From Actinomycetota bacterium (GTDB taxonomy: Bacteria > Actinomycetota > Actinomycetes > Nanopelagicales > Nanopelagicaceae), in assembly GCA_947371865.1 (NCBI GenBank), contig CANBRH010000016.1, positions 1-22,033 on the forward strand: a stretch of DNA of 22,033 nucleotides, in the 5' to 3' direction. Below are positions 14,819 through 22,033 of this stretch, piece after piece. Below the pieces are notes generated by a model. It worked only from the letters and a program-made list of their open reading frames with translations. It was not told where the DNA came from and did not search any database. The position numbers were made by a program, and so were the translations under genes. Every line of letters starts with the position of its first letter. The first letter of the stretch is position 1.

Positions 14819-16012
14819 ATGCGCAAGCATCTAATGATTGGAGCAGCCGCGGCGATCGCCATGGCCTCCGTAGTAGCAATCCCAGCTCACGCTGCTGGAG
14901 TGAAATCATCCGACGCCGTTTCAGCCGCCGATTTTGGTGGTCTCAATGGTCTCGTGACCGCGTGTAAGAAAGAGGGCAAACTCAATGTTGTTGCTCTGCC
15001 ACGCGACTGGGCTAACTATGGCGAGATCCTCGATCTCTTCGCCAAAGCGTTCAAGGTAAAGATTTATAGCGATAACCCAGATGGTTCATCCGCTTATGAA
15101 ATTCAAACAATCAAGACTGCTCCTAAGTCCAAGCAACCAGATGTTGTCGACGTCGGTGGATCAGTTCTTGATGACGCAGTTGGTAATGACTTGTTCGCAG
15201 ATTACAAAGTTCTTACCTGGAATGACATTTCAGCTGAGTACAAGGACAATCTAAATAACAAGTACTACCCAGACTATGCCGGCCAAATCGCCATCATGTA
15301 CGACACCACATTGCCTAAGGCCCCACATTCCATCAAGGACTTGTTGGATCCTGCATTCAAGGGTGCCGTTGCAATCGCTGGTGACCCTACCCAGGCACAA
15401 CAAGCATTGATGAGCGTTTTCGCTGCATCAGTTGCTAATGGTGGATCTGTTAAGGACATCCAAAAGGGAATCGATTTCTACGCACAGTTGAAGAAGGTCG
15501 GAAACTTTGTTGCCGTAACCGGTAACACCACCAACTTTGCAGCAGGTGCTTTCAAGGTTGCGTTGCAGTGGAACTTCAATGGTCCAGGAACTGTTGCCGC
15601 TGCCAAGTCAATCGGTCGCTCTGTTCAGTTCGTGATTCCTTCAGATGCAGTTCTTCAAGGAACTCCGTACTTCCAGGCAATCAACAAGAACGCTCCAAAC
15701 CCTGCATGTGCTCGTCTCTGGATGGAATTTATTTACTCCCAGAACAAAGGCAAGCTTGCTACGCAATTGACCTCAGCTGACTTGAAGCTTCCTGGCGACA
15801 AGTTGTTTGCAAAGATCATGGGTGGACAGAATCTCTTTATCCGCGGTGGCGCAACTCCAATCGAGTTCCCAGCCATGGTGAAGAAAAACCTGGCCGTTAA
15901 AGGCCCTGCAGCTGTTATCTCGTATGCGGGCAAGCTCGCAGCGGTGACGCCAAGTGCCAGCCAGCAGGCAGCTGCTAAGAAGATCCTCCAATCCGAATGG
16001 GCAAATATCTAA
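14819..16012 (+). CDS. ABC transporter substrate-binding protein (COG1840-type)
   Basis: This is an extracytoplasmic solute-binding protein of 397 residues. I start at ATG 14819 (M-R-K-H-L-M), preceded by AAGGGGG; the frame extends to 14783 but without signal-peptide character. Residues 1-25 form a classical signal peptide (basic start, Ala/Val core, AHA cleavage site). There is no lipobox cysteine, unlike most binding proteins of Gram-positive bacteria. The mature part resembles the iron/spermidine/2-aminoethylphosphonate group: KEGKLNVVALPRDWANYGEILDLF early, then LLDPAFKGAVAI, AGAFKVALQWNFNG, and ACARLWMEFIYSQ. I do not see the paired tyrosines typical of ferric iron binding, so iron is less likely. 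Transporter genes follow at once. Confidence 0.88.
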   Translation: MRKHLMIGAAAAIAMASVVAIPAHAAGVKSSDAVSAADFGGLNGLVTACKKEGKLNVVALPRDWANYGEILDLFAKAFKVKIYSDNPDGSSAYEIQTIKTAPKSKQPDVVDVGGSVLDDAVGNDLFADYKVLTWNDISAEYKDNLNNKYYPDYAGQIAIMYDTTLPKAPHSIKDLLDPAFKGAVAIAGDPTQAQQALMSVFAASVANGGSVKDIQKGIDFYAQLKKVGNFVAVTGNTTNFAAGAFKVALQWNFNGPGTVAAAKSIGRSVQFVIPSDAVLQGTPYFQAINKNAPNPACARLWMEFIYSQNKGKLATQLTSADLKLPGDKLFAKIMGGQNLFIRGGATPIEFPAMVKKNLAVKGPAAVISYAGKLAAVTPSASQQAAAKKILQSEWANI

Positions 16013-16045
16013 TTCTTTTGCAGAGATTTTCTGTGAAAGAGCGAT

Positions 16046-16942
16046 ATGACCATTCACTTGGAGAACGCAATTAATCGGACTGCCACCCGCAAGGGTGGCA
16101 GTGCCGTGCGCACACTTAAAGGTTTTGCCCCGCTCTTGCCTTTTACCATGGTCTTTTCCTTCTTTTTTGTTTGGCCGATTTTTCAGATTTTCAAAAATTC
16201 GATTACTGGCGCTGATGGAAAATATGGACTGGGTGCTTATCGATTACTTTTTACGAAGGCTTATTTACACGCCTTTCAAGGTTCGCTCCGACTCTCCTTT
16301 TTCTCGGCCATCACAGCTGGTCTCATCGGAGCCCTCATAGCTTTCTATGTGCACCGCTCGTCAAGTTCGATGCGCTCCATTATCTCGATGGCATCTGGTG
16401 TTTTGGCCAATGCTGGCGGCGTACCACTTGCATTTATGTTTATCGCCGCTTTCGGTGCCCAAGGTGGCATCATCTTGTTGCTCAAGAAAATTGGTATTGA
16501 TCTCTACGGCCATGGTTTCACAATATTTTCCTTTTCTGGACTGGTCATTGTCTACAGCTTCTTTCAGATCCCATTGATGATTTTGGTTTTTACTCCAGCT
16601 CTCGATGGTGTTCGTAAAGAATGGAATGAAGCAAGCGAGTCACTTGGGGCGACCAAGACTCAGTATCTGCGCTGGGTTCTGATTCCAGTGCTCTTTCCCG
16701 CTTACTTGGCTTCGACGCTCCTTCTTTTTTCCAGTGCCTTCTCGGCCTTTGCTACAGCACGCGCCTTGATTGGCGGCAACGTCTCGTTAGTTCCGTTAGT
16801 TATCGGTTCGCTGATTGATGGAAATATTGCTGTGGGGGCCGAAGCCAACCTCGGTGATGCGCTGGCCGTTGGCATGGTAGTTATATCGGCCATCGTTATG
16901 GTCTTTTACGGCTTGTCATTGCGATGGGCGCGAAAGAGATGA
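16046..16942 (+). CDS. ABC transporter permease (PotB-like, first subunit)
   Basis: This is one half of the transmembrane channel of the importer, about six helices in 298 residues. The cytoplasmic EAA loop that contacts the ATPase is EWNEASESLGATKTQYLRWVLIP (about 192-214). The type is that of spermidine/putrescine, iron and phosphonate importers. The assigned ATG at 16046 has AAAGAG upstream. An in-frame GTG at 16106 would also give a sensible N-terminus just before the first helix, and a strong hairpin (16079-16102) lies between the two. It follows the binding protein gene by 33 bases and overlaps the second permease by four. Confidence 0.9.
   Translation: MTIHLENAINRTATRKGGSAVRTLKGFAPLLPFTMVFSFFFVWPIFQIFKNSITGADGKYGLGAYRLLFTKAYLHAFQGSLRLSFFSAITAGLIGALIAFYVHRSSSSMRSIISMASGVLANAGGVPLAFMFIAAFGAQGGIILLLKKIGIDLYGHGFTIFSFSGLVIVYSFFQIPLMILVFTPALDGVRKEWNEASESLGATKTQYLRWVLIPVLFPAYLASTLLLFSSAFSAFATARALIGGNVSLVPLVIGSLIDGNIAVGAEANLGDALAVGMVVISAIVMVFYGLSLRWARKR
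16079..16102 (+). repeat. Strong stem-loop with GCAA tetraloop at the binding-protein/permease junction
   Basis: ACTGCCACCC (16079-16088), loop GCAA (16089-16092) and GGGTGGCAGT (16093-16102) form a perfect 10-bp stem closed by a GNRA-type tetraloop. It lies 67 bases after the binding-protein stop, inside the assigned permease start region. There is no T-tract, so it is not a normal terminator. By analogy with malE-malF spacers it may stabilise the upstream message or reduce read-through, giving more binding protein than permease. Confidence 0.6.
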
Positions 16943-17727
16943 AGCGCCTCTTTTCTTCAGGATTTAAGTACCTGGTACTGGCGATTGCGCTTATCTTCTT
17001 TGTCTTGCCCGTGGTTTCTGCCCTTGAATTCAGCTTGCGTAAAACAGGTGGTCACGGCCACGCACTGACCAACTACTCCTGGATTTTTCAGCAGGAGGAT
17101 TTTTCCCTTAACTTGATGATTTCTTTGAAACTTGCCGCCCTCACAGCAGCAATTACTTTATTAACCGTGGTACCTGCCGTCGCATATTTACATATTGAAG
17201 GTCAGCGATATAAAAGACTTTTTGAGTTCCTGGCGATCTTGCCCTTGGTGGTGCCAGTTGTTTCGTTAGCGATCGGTGCTCAAAAGGCGATGCCGGAGTT
17301 CATTCAAAACTCGCAATACGAACTGGCATTTTTCTATGTAGTCATCTCTATTCCTTACACTTTCCAATCCTTGAATGTGGGACTTTCCTCAATCCCACTG
17401 AAGACATTAGTTGAAGCTTCTCGAAGCCTTGGCGCATCGTTTCGCAAGACCATCACTATGGTCATATTGCCCGCCATCCGCAGCGCGGTAAATGCCGCGC
17501 TCTTCCTTGCTATTACTCTCTCGTTCGGCGAATTTACTTTGACTTCGTTGCTGCACTGGGAGACATTCCCTGTTTGGATCACACGGGTCAGCCAAGGAAA
17601 TATCTTGGGTTCTATCGCGCTCTCTATGTTCTCTCTCATCGGCGCCTGGTTGCTTTTGATCATTGTTCAATCTGCACAAACATTTAAGTCCAGAAGTAAA
17701 TCGCAACCGAAAGAGGCGGCCGTATGA
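16939..17727 (+). CDS. ABC transporter permease (PotC-like, second subunit)
   Basis: This is the second channel subunit, 262 residues with about six hydrophobic helices. The EAA loop reads EASRSLGASFRKTITMVILPAI (about 157-178). I start at ATG 16939, which overlaps the stop of the first permease by four bases (ATGA); an ATG at 16924 is possible but lies deeper in the preceding gene. Its stop overlaps the ATPase start in the same way. With the first permease it would form a heterodimer, the arrangement of PotBC and PhnUV. Confidence 0.9.
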   Translation: MKRLFSSGFKYLVLAIALIFFVLPVVSALEFSLRKTGGHGHALTNYSWIFQQEDFSLNLMISLKLAALTAAITLLTVVPAVAYLHIEGQRYKRLFEFLAILPLVVPVVSLAIGAQKAMPEFIQNSQYELAFFYVVISIPYTFQSLNVGLSSIPLKTLVEASRSLGASFRKTITMVILPAIRSAVNAALFLAITLSFGEFTLTSLLHWETFPVWITRVSQGNILGSIALSMFSLIGAWLLLIIVQSAQTFKSRSKSQPKEAAV

Positions 17728-18791
17728 TCACCAAAACTGAGACCGCTGTAAGTCTGAGTAACATTGCCAAGCACTACGGCAGCGTTGCAGCACTTCATGA
17801 CTTCTCCCTCGACATTGCTTCCGGTGAGTTGGTCGCACTCTTGGGACCATCTGGATGCGGAAAAACAACGGTGCTTCGCATTCTTGGAGGCTTGGATCTT
17901 GAACACGATGGAAATATTGTCGTGGCCGGAACAGATATCACCGGCATGCCTTCGGATAAGCGAAACATGGGAATGGTTTTTCAGGCCTACTCACTCTTTC
18001 CCAATATGACAGTAGAAGAAAATGTTGAATACGGACTTCGCGTACGCAAAGTGTCTGTTGCTGAACGGCGAAAGCGCAGCGCCGAGTTATTAGAGATGGT
18101 TCACCTTGGTCATCGTGGCAAGTCTCTTCCGCACCAACTTTCTGGTGGCCAACAACAGCGCGTGGCGCTTGCTCGTGCTCTGGCAATCTCACCTAAGGTT
18201 TTGTTGCTTGACGAACCACTCTCGGCATTAGATGCCCAAGTTCGAGTCCAAATTCGGGAAGAGATCCGAAGAATTCAACTAGAGACTGGCACAACAACTC
18301 TCTTCGTGACCCACGATCAGGAAGAAGCCATGGCCGTCGCCGATCGAGTCGGCGTTATGAATTTGGGACAGCTTGAACAAATTGATTCACCGGCCACGTT
18401 ATATAACAACCCAAAGTCGCCCTTTGCAGCCTCTTTTGTAGGGATAACGAACAAGATTCCTGCCGAGATCGTAGGTTCGGGCAAAGTCAAGATTCTTAAC
18501 CAGGTGGTATCCGTTTCTGAGTATGCCGGCAAGATGGAAAATGGCGCGAAGGTCGTGGCGCTCGTTCGCCCTGAAAATTTCGAAATGGTCTCAGAAGATC
18601 AATCCGGATCAACTACTGGACGGGTTGTAACAAAATCCTTCCTTGGGCCAATGACGAAATTGGGAGTGGAATTAGGAATTCCGTCCTTGGTTTCGGTGAA
18701 CCTAACAAGTTCAGATGCTCGGAAAATCTCGATAGGTGATTCGCTTTCCCTCGTTGTTTCTTCTGAATCTGTCATGGTGGATCGTGTCTGA
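17724..18791 (+). CDS. ABC transporter ATP-binding protein (PotA/PhnT-like)
   Basis: This is the ATPase that powers the importer, 355 residues. The motifs are complete: Walker A GPSGCGKTT (41-49), Q-loop MVFQAYSLFPNMTVEENV, signature LSGGQQQR (139-146), Walker B VLLLDEP (159-165), D-loop SALDA and H-loop FVTHDQEEA. The C-terminal part (about 235-355) has the TOBE-like beta region of the spermidine/iron/phosphonate group (VALVRPENFEMV). The ATG overlaps the second permease stop by four bases, and the next gene starts inside this one (GTG 18784), so the whole operon is translationally coupled. Confidence 0.94.
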   Translation: MITKTETAVSLSNIAKHYGSVAALHDFSLDIASGELVALLGPSGCGKTTVLRILGGLDLEHDGNIVVAGTDITGMPSDKRNMGMVFQAYSLFPNMTVEENVEYGLRVRKVSVAERRKRSAELLEMVHLGHRGKSLPHQLSGGQQQRVALARALAISPKVLLLDEPLSALDAQVRVQIREEIRRIQLETGTTTLFVTHDQEEAMAVADRVGVMNLGQLEQIDSPATLYNNPKSPFAASFVGITNKIPAEIVGSGKVKILNQVVSVSEYAGKMENGAKVVALVRPENFEMVSEDQSGSTTGRVVTKSFLGPMTKLGVELGIPSLVSVNLTSSDARKISIGDSLSLVVSSESVMVDRV

Positions 18792-20358
18792 GTTTGATAC
18801 TCAGAAAACAAGAATCGGTCGGCAGGAGTCCAATGACAAAGGTTGGCGGACTTTAGCCAACGTTTCTGGTGAGCCCAGACTTGGTCAAGCACCCAGCCCC
18901 TCAGCAATTCCGCTGCTGACGCTGCTCCATATTTCTGACCTTCATATTTGCGATGCGCAATCACCGGCCCGCGCCGAAATTATGGATCGCTATGCCGATC
19001 CTCATAACCCGCTCTCTGAACTCGTGGGGTACGTCGGCACATACCGCCCCCAAGAAATATTGACAGTGCAGACCCTTGAAGCTTTGGTTCGTTCTCTCAA
19101 TAAAATTGATCACGGGTTCGAAACTAATCGTCCAGTAGATGCTGTTGTCATCACCGGCGATGTCACTGATAACTCCCAACAGAACGAACTCAACTGGTAC
19201 ATCAATGTATTGGATGGGGGTGAAGTTAGCCCTGACAGCGGAAGTGTCGACACGTGGGAAGGGGTGGCATCCACCAATCCCGAAAACTACGACCCTTCCT
19301 ATTGGAATCCTGAAGGCACGCCTTCTGGTTGTGAAGATGACTTTCCTCGCTCCTTGTATGGATTTCCTAAAATCCCTGGTTTAACTGATGCTGTTCGAGC
19401 GAGTTTTAAGAGCTCCGGATTGCGCCATAAGTGGTTGGCAACCCATGGCAATCACGATGCACTCTTACAAGGCACCGTACCTGCTGATGAATTCCTTGAT
19501 CAATTTGTTGTAGGAGATCAACGCGTGTTGGCCTTGGATCCCGAAACAAATATCGGCGAACTTCTTAGCCGTTTTCAGATGGTTGGTCCAGCTCACTACC
19601 CCTCGCCCGATGGGACAACGACTCGTACTATCGTCGCAGATCAACGTCGTAAATTCACCAAACCCGGGGACTGGGCCTCATTACATCTGGCGTGTGGACA
19701 CGATCACGGATTAACTCACGAGAATAAGTCTGCTTCAACTAAGTATTGGTTTAAAGATATTGACGGAGTTCGACTCATTTCATTGGATACTGTCAATATC
19801 CATGGTGGGTGGCAAGGCTCTCTGGATCAAGTGCAATTTGAATGGCTGCGAAAACTCTTATCGGAGCCAGAGCCCAAGTTATTCGTTTTGCTCTCACACC
19901 ACCCCGCTGGCGATCTTTTCAATGACTACGGCGGATCGGCCGGAGAAGTTCGAATTAAGGAAGCCGAGGTGGTGGAACTTTTGCTCGCTGAACCGCGAGT
20001 AATTCTTTGGTTGGCCGGTCACACGCACGTTCACAAGATTGTCGAAATTTCCAATGAAAACTCGAGTTTTTGGCATGTACAAACTGCCTCAAATGTAGAT
20101 TGGCCGCAACAGGGTCGAGTCGTTGAAATCTTGGAAGATGGCCCAGATATTGTGATTTCAACTTCTGTTATTGATCATCAAGGCCCAGTTCAGGCCGATC
20201 CAGTATCGGTAGATCTGGCCGATCCCATCTCTTTAGCCGGAATTTCTCGTTTGCTTGCCGCGAATGATTGGCAGCGTCGCAGTGGAGTTAACGATGTGGA
20301 ATTGATGTCTGGCCAAGCTTCAGATCGAAATATTCATCTCCGTCGAACTGCCAGATAA
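18784..20358 (+). CDS. Calcineurin-like metallophosphoesterase at the end of the ABC operon
   Basis: This is a cytoplasmic-type phosphoesterase of 524 residues. The five metal-binding blocks are seen in order: HISDLHI (Asp52, His54), TGDVTDN (Asp126), THGNHDALL, SHHPAGDL and AGHTHVHKI. Its length and the long insertions resemble the actinobacterial PPA1498-type family (from memory, not checked). I start at GTG 18784, overlapping the ATPase stop by 8 bases; an ATG at 18736 would put 55 bases inside the ATPase gene. No signal peptide is visible. Being last in the importer operon suggests it processes the imported compound, such as a phosphoester; that is inference. Its 3' end overlaps the facing PAP2 gene by 25 bases. 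Confidence 0.9.
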   Translation: MSEFDTQKTRIGRQESNDKGWRTLANVSGEPRLGQAPSPSAIPLLTLLHISDLHICDAQSPARAEIMDRYADPHNPLSELVGYVGTYRPQEILTVQTLEALVRSLNKIDHGFETNRPVDAVVITGDVTDNSQQNELNWYINVLDGGEVSPDSGSVDTWEGVASTNPENYDPSYWNPEGTPSGCEDDFPRSLYGFPKIPGLTDAVRASFKSSGLRHKWLATHGNHDALLQGTVPADEFLDQFVVGDQRVLALDPETNIGELLSRFQMVGPAHYPSPDGTTTRTIVADQRRKFTKPGDWASLHLACGHDHGLTHENKSASTKYWFKDIDGVRLISLDTVNIHGGWQGSLDQVQFEWLRKLLSEPEPKLFVLLSHHPAGDLFNDYGGSAGEVRIKEAEVVELLLAEPRVILWLAGHTHVHKIVEISNENSSFWHVQTASNVDWPQQGRVVEILEDGPDIVISTSVIDHQGPVQADPVSVDLADPISLAGISRLLAANDWQRRSGVNDVELMSGQASDRNIHLRRTAR

Positions 20359-20933
20359 TTTCGGAATTCTCTTGCCAGGAATGGAATTAAGGCGCCAATA
20401 ATAATTCCGACAATAATGTCAGTTGGGTAATGAACTCCAGCGGCTACTCTAAATACGCCGCTCACCAAAGCGATCACCACGAGAACAATTGACCAATTTC
20501 GCGAATAGTGGGCAATGCACAATCCAAGCGCAACCATAAAAACGGTGTGATGCGAAGGCATGCCACCATCTGCACCATGCGGGAAGACCAGGTGGACACC
20601 TGGAATAGAAACGAAGGGTCGGGCCCGTTCATAAAATTTGGAAATGACTTCAGATATCACGACGGCGATCACGACGGGTATTGCTAGATGCGAAGTCCCG
20701 AACTTTATCGATTGCCAAAAACTGCTGAGTTCAAAGGCCTGCTGACCGAAATTTCGAAAATGGTTATAGGTGATAACCAGTGCCGCTACGGCGATAGCCA
20801 GATAGACCGTGTCGTTTGCGAGGAAGGTCACCAAAGATCTGTGATGGCCAGCCCAATTGTTGAAGTGAAGCACAAAACTTGATTCCCAAGACATGAGGAG
20901 AATTCTCTCTGTTATCACTGAGAAATTGGCCAT
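20334..20933 (-). CDS. PAP2-family membrane phosphatase
   Basis: This is an integral membrane phosphatase, probably acting on lipid phosphates such as undecaprenyl diphosphate or phosphatidic acid. The three PAP2 motifs are present: KFYERARPF (K-x6-RP), MPSHHTVF (PSGH variant with His for Gly), and FRVAAGVHYPTD (R-x5-H-x3-D). Five or six hydrophobic segments fit the family. The start is unsure: ATG 20933 gives 199 residues, TTG 20963 gives 209, and ATG 20894 gives 186; none has a good Shine-Dalgarno sequence. A palindrome lies across the upstream starts. The stop is inside the converging phosphoesterase gene. Confidence 0.88.
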   Translation of the reverse strand: MANFSVITERILLMSWESSFVLHFNNWAGHHRSLVTFLANDTVYLAIAVAALVITYNHFRNFGQQAFELSSFWQSIKFGTSHLAIPVVIAVVISEVISKFYERARPFVSIPGVHLVFPHGADGGMPSHHTVFMVALGLCIAHYSRNWSIVLVVIALVSGVFRVAAGVHYPTDIIVGIIIGALIPFLAREFRNYLAVRRR

Positions 20934-20937
20934 TTGG

Positions 20938-20956
20938 CTCACAAAATCGTTGTGAG
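20938..20956. promoter_or_regulatory. Inverted repeat near the PAP2 start
   Basis: CTCACAA (20938-20944) and TTGTGAG (20950-20956) are exact inverted copies five bases apart. The site lies just upstream of the ATG chosen for the PAP2 gene and about 118 bases before the divergent gene. It could be an operator, or a leader hairpin of the PAP2 mRNA if transcription starts further upstream. Confidence 0.4.
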
Positions 20957-21073
20957 AATTCAAATAGTGGTGGCTCGCGCTCTCAATTTTCTTACTGGCC
21001 AGTCACCCTCTACCGTGAATAACACTTGCTTCGGTAAGTCTGGAAACATCTGGCGAGAGGTGTAGAAATAGGT

Positions 21074-22033
21074 ATGGCAAATGTGAAACCGTGGCCGCGC
21101 ATTATCCAAGGCGGCATGGGAGTTGGTCTCTCCAATTGGACGCTGGCAAAAGCCGTAGCCCAGCGCGGAGAACTTGGCGTGGTATCCGGCACCGCCGTTG
21201 ATACCGTCATGGTTCGTCGCTTACAAAATGGCGACAAAGATGGCACTGTCCGTCGGGCTTTGGCTCACTTTCCTTCTCCTGAAATCGCCCAACGCATTCT
21301 CGATCGATATTTTCGATCTGAACCACGCCAGAGCAATGAAACATTCATGCTCGTTCCCAAGCCTTCCCTTACCCCCAGCCAAGAGGCAACCGAAATAGTT
21401 GTAGCCGCCAATTTTGTTGAAGTGTGGTTGGCCAAAGAAGGACACGAAGGTCTTGTAGGAATTAATTTCTTGGAAAAGATTCAGATGGCAACTCCGCCAG
21501 CAATTCTGGGCGCGATGTTGGCCAAAGTCGATTACGTATTGATGGGCGCTGGCATTCCGCGTGAGATTCCGCGGCTTATCAAAGATTTTTCTGAAGGCAA
21601 TGAGGGATTCATTAACGTGGAAGTTGTTGGCAGCGACCCCGTCAAGTTAACTCTAGATCCCAAAAAAGTATTAGGTGATTCGCTTCCGGCGTTGACCGCT
21701 CCCAAATTTCTCGCGATAGTTTCTTCAGATATTTTGGCTTCCTACCTGGCCAAGGATGAGGCCACAAGACCTGATGGCTTCGTCATCGAAGGCCATCTAG
21801 CAGGTGGACACAATGCGCCACCAAGGGGTAAAAAGTTTGATGAAAATAATGAACCGATTTATAACGAACGTGATGAACCAAATTTGGCGAAGATGCAGGT
21901 GCTCGAAATTCCATATTGGTTAGCCGGTGCTTATGGCAGTCCTGAACGCGTTGCTGATGCAATCTCTACTGGCGCTCAAGGAGTTCAAGTCGGCACACTC
22001 TTTGCCCTCTGTACAGATTCAGGCTTAACTTCA
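21074..22033 (+). CDS. Nitronate monooxygenase family protein (2-nitropropane dioxygenase-like), 3' end cut by window
   Basis: This is an FMN-dependent TIM-barrel protein; the frame from ATG 21074 (M-A-N-V-K-P-W-P-R) runs 320 codons to the window edge without a stop. Family features are PRIIQGGMGVGLSNWTLAKA at the N-terminus, GELGVVSGTAVD, the histidine-containing FVIEGHLAGGHNAPPRG, and the FMN-phosphate segment GAQGVQVGTLFALC. It is longer between these motifs than the classical enzymes, as in the group of large uncharacterised relatives. The Shine-Dalgarno candidate is GAGAGG, 13 bases away and not ideal. Its true substrate cannot be predicted; members of this fold include enoyl reductases. 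Confidence 0.85.
   Translation, partial: MANVKPWPRIIQGGMGVGLSNWTLAKAVAQRGELGVVSGTAVDTVMVRRLQNGDKDGTVRRALAHFPSPEIAQRILDRYFRSEPRQSNETFMLVPKPSLTPSQEATEIVVAANFVEVWLAKEGHEGLVGINFLEKIQMATPPAILGAMLAKVDYVLMGAGIPREIPRLIKDFSEGNEGFINVEVVGSDPVKLTLDPKKVLGDSLPALTAPKFLAIVSSDILASYLAKDEATRPDGFVIEGHLAGGHNAPPRGKKFDENNEPIYNERDEPNLAKMQVLEIPYWLAGAYGSPERVADAISTGAQGVQVGTLFALCTDSGLTS

Noticed and set aside
14819..16012. Ferric iron binding protein
   Set aside because: The overall family includes iron binders, but the paired tyrosine ligand pattern is not evident, so iron specificity is not assigned.

Overview
The window reads as a compact chromosomal segment of an actinobacterium (Actinomycetota) of moderate GC content. 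This rests on the run ispF-cysS-rlmB, ppk1 followed by a NUDIX plus histidine-phosphatase fusion as in mycobacterial MutT1 proteins, at least one apparently leaderless start, and very tight packing (many 1-4 base start/stop overlaps, two convergent pairs with overlapping stops, one clear intrinsic terminator). A streamlined freshwater lineage such as Nanopelagicales would fit, but that is only a guess. No rRNA, CRISPR array, insertion sequence or phage gene is visible.

Layout. (1) 160-4948, minus strand: a four-gene operon for the E1-alpha, E1-beta and E2 subunits of a pyruvate/acetoin-type 2-oxoacid dehydrogenase, ending in ptsI (enzyme I of the PEP phosphotransferase system). (2) 5030-8763, plus strand: divergent ptsH (HPr), then ispF, cysS, rlmB and an SGNH hydrolase, all coupled by overlaps. 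(3) 8833-12718: polyphosphate genes, with ppk1 and the NUDIX/phosphatase fusion facing a Ppx/GppA phosphatase. (4) 12821-12895: tRNA-Thr(TGT). (5) 13007-13654: an IbpA-like Hsp20 gene with an elaborate leader (large palindrome, stress-type promoter candidate, two RNA hairpins, the second masking the ribosome binding site in ROSE fashion) and a terminator. (6) 13739-14767: a membrane protein with two ExxE motifs, resembling FTR1 iron permeases. (7) 14819-20358: an ABC importer operon (binding protein, two permeases, ATPase) that ends in a metallophosphoesterase. (8) 20334-22033: a PAP2 phosphatase on the minus strand and, divergent, a truncated nitronate monooxygenase-family gene.

How the genes work together. 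EI and HPr carry phosphate from PEP and release pyruvate, and the dehydrogenase of the same locus would oxidise pyruvate, so the first region looks like a PEP/pyruvate node. The E2 is odd: it keeps its lipoyl lysine but has lost the catalytic histidine of the acyltransferase active site. The polyphosphate block makes and degrades polyphosphate and cleans up nucleotides. The ABC operon probably imports a small, perhaps phosphorylated, organic solute that the co-transcribed phosphoesterase could process.

The most interesting feature is the hsp20 leader, which has the hallmarks of a ROSE-type RNA thermometer. To my knowledge that class is known mainly from proteobacteria.
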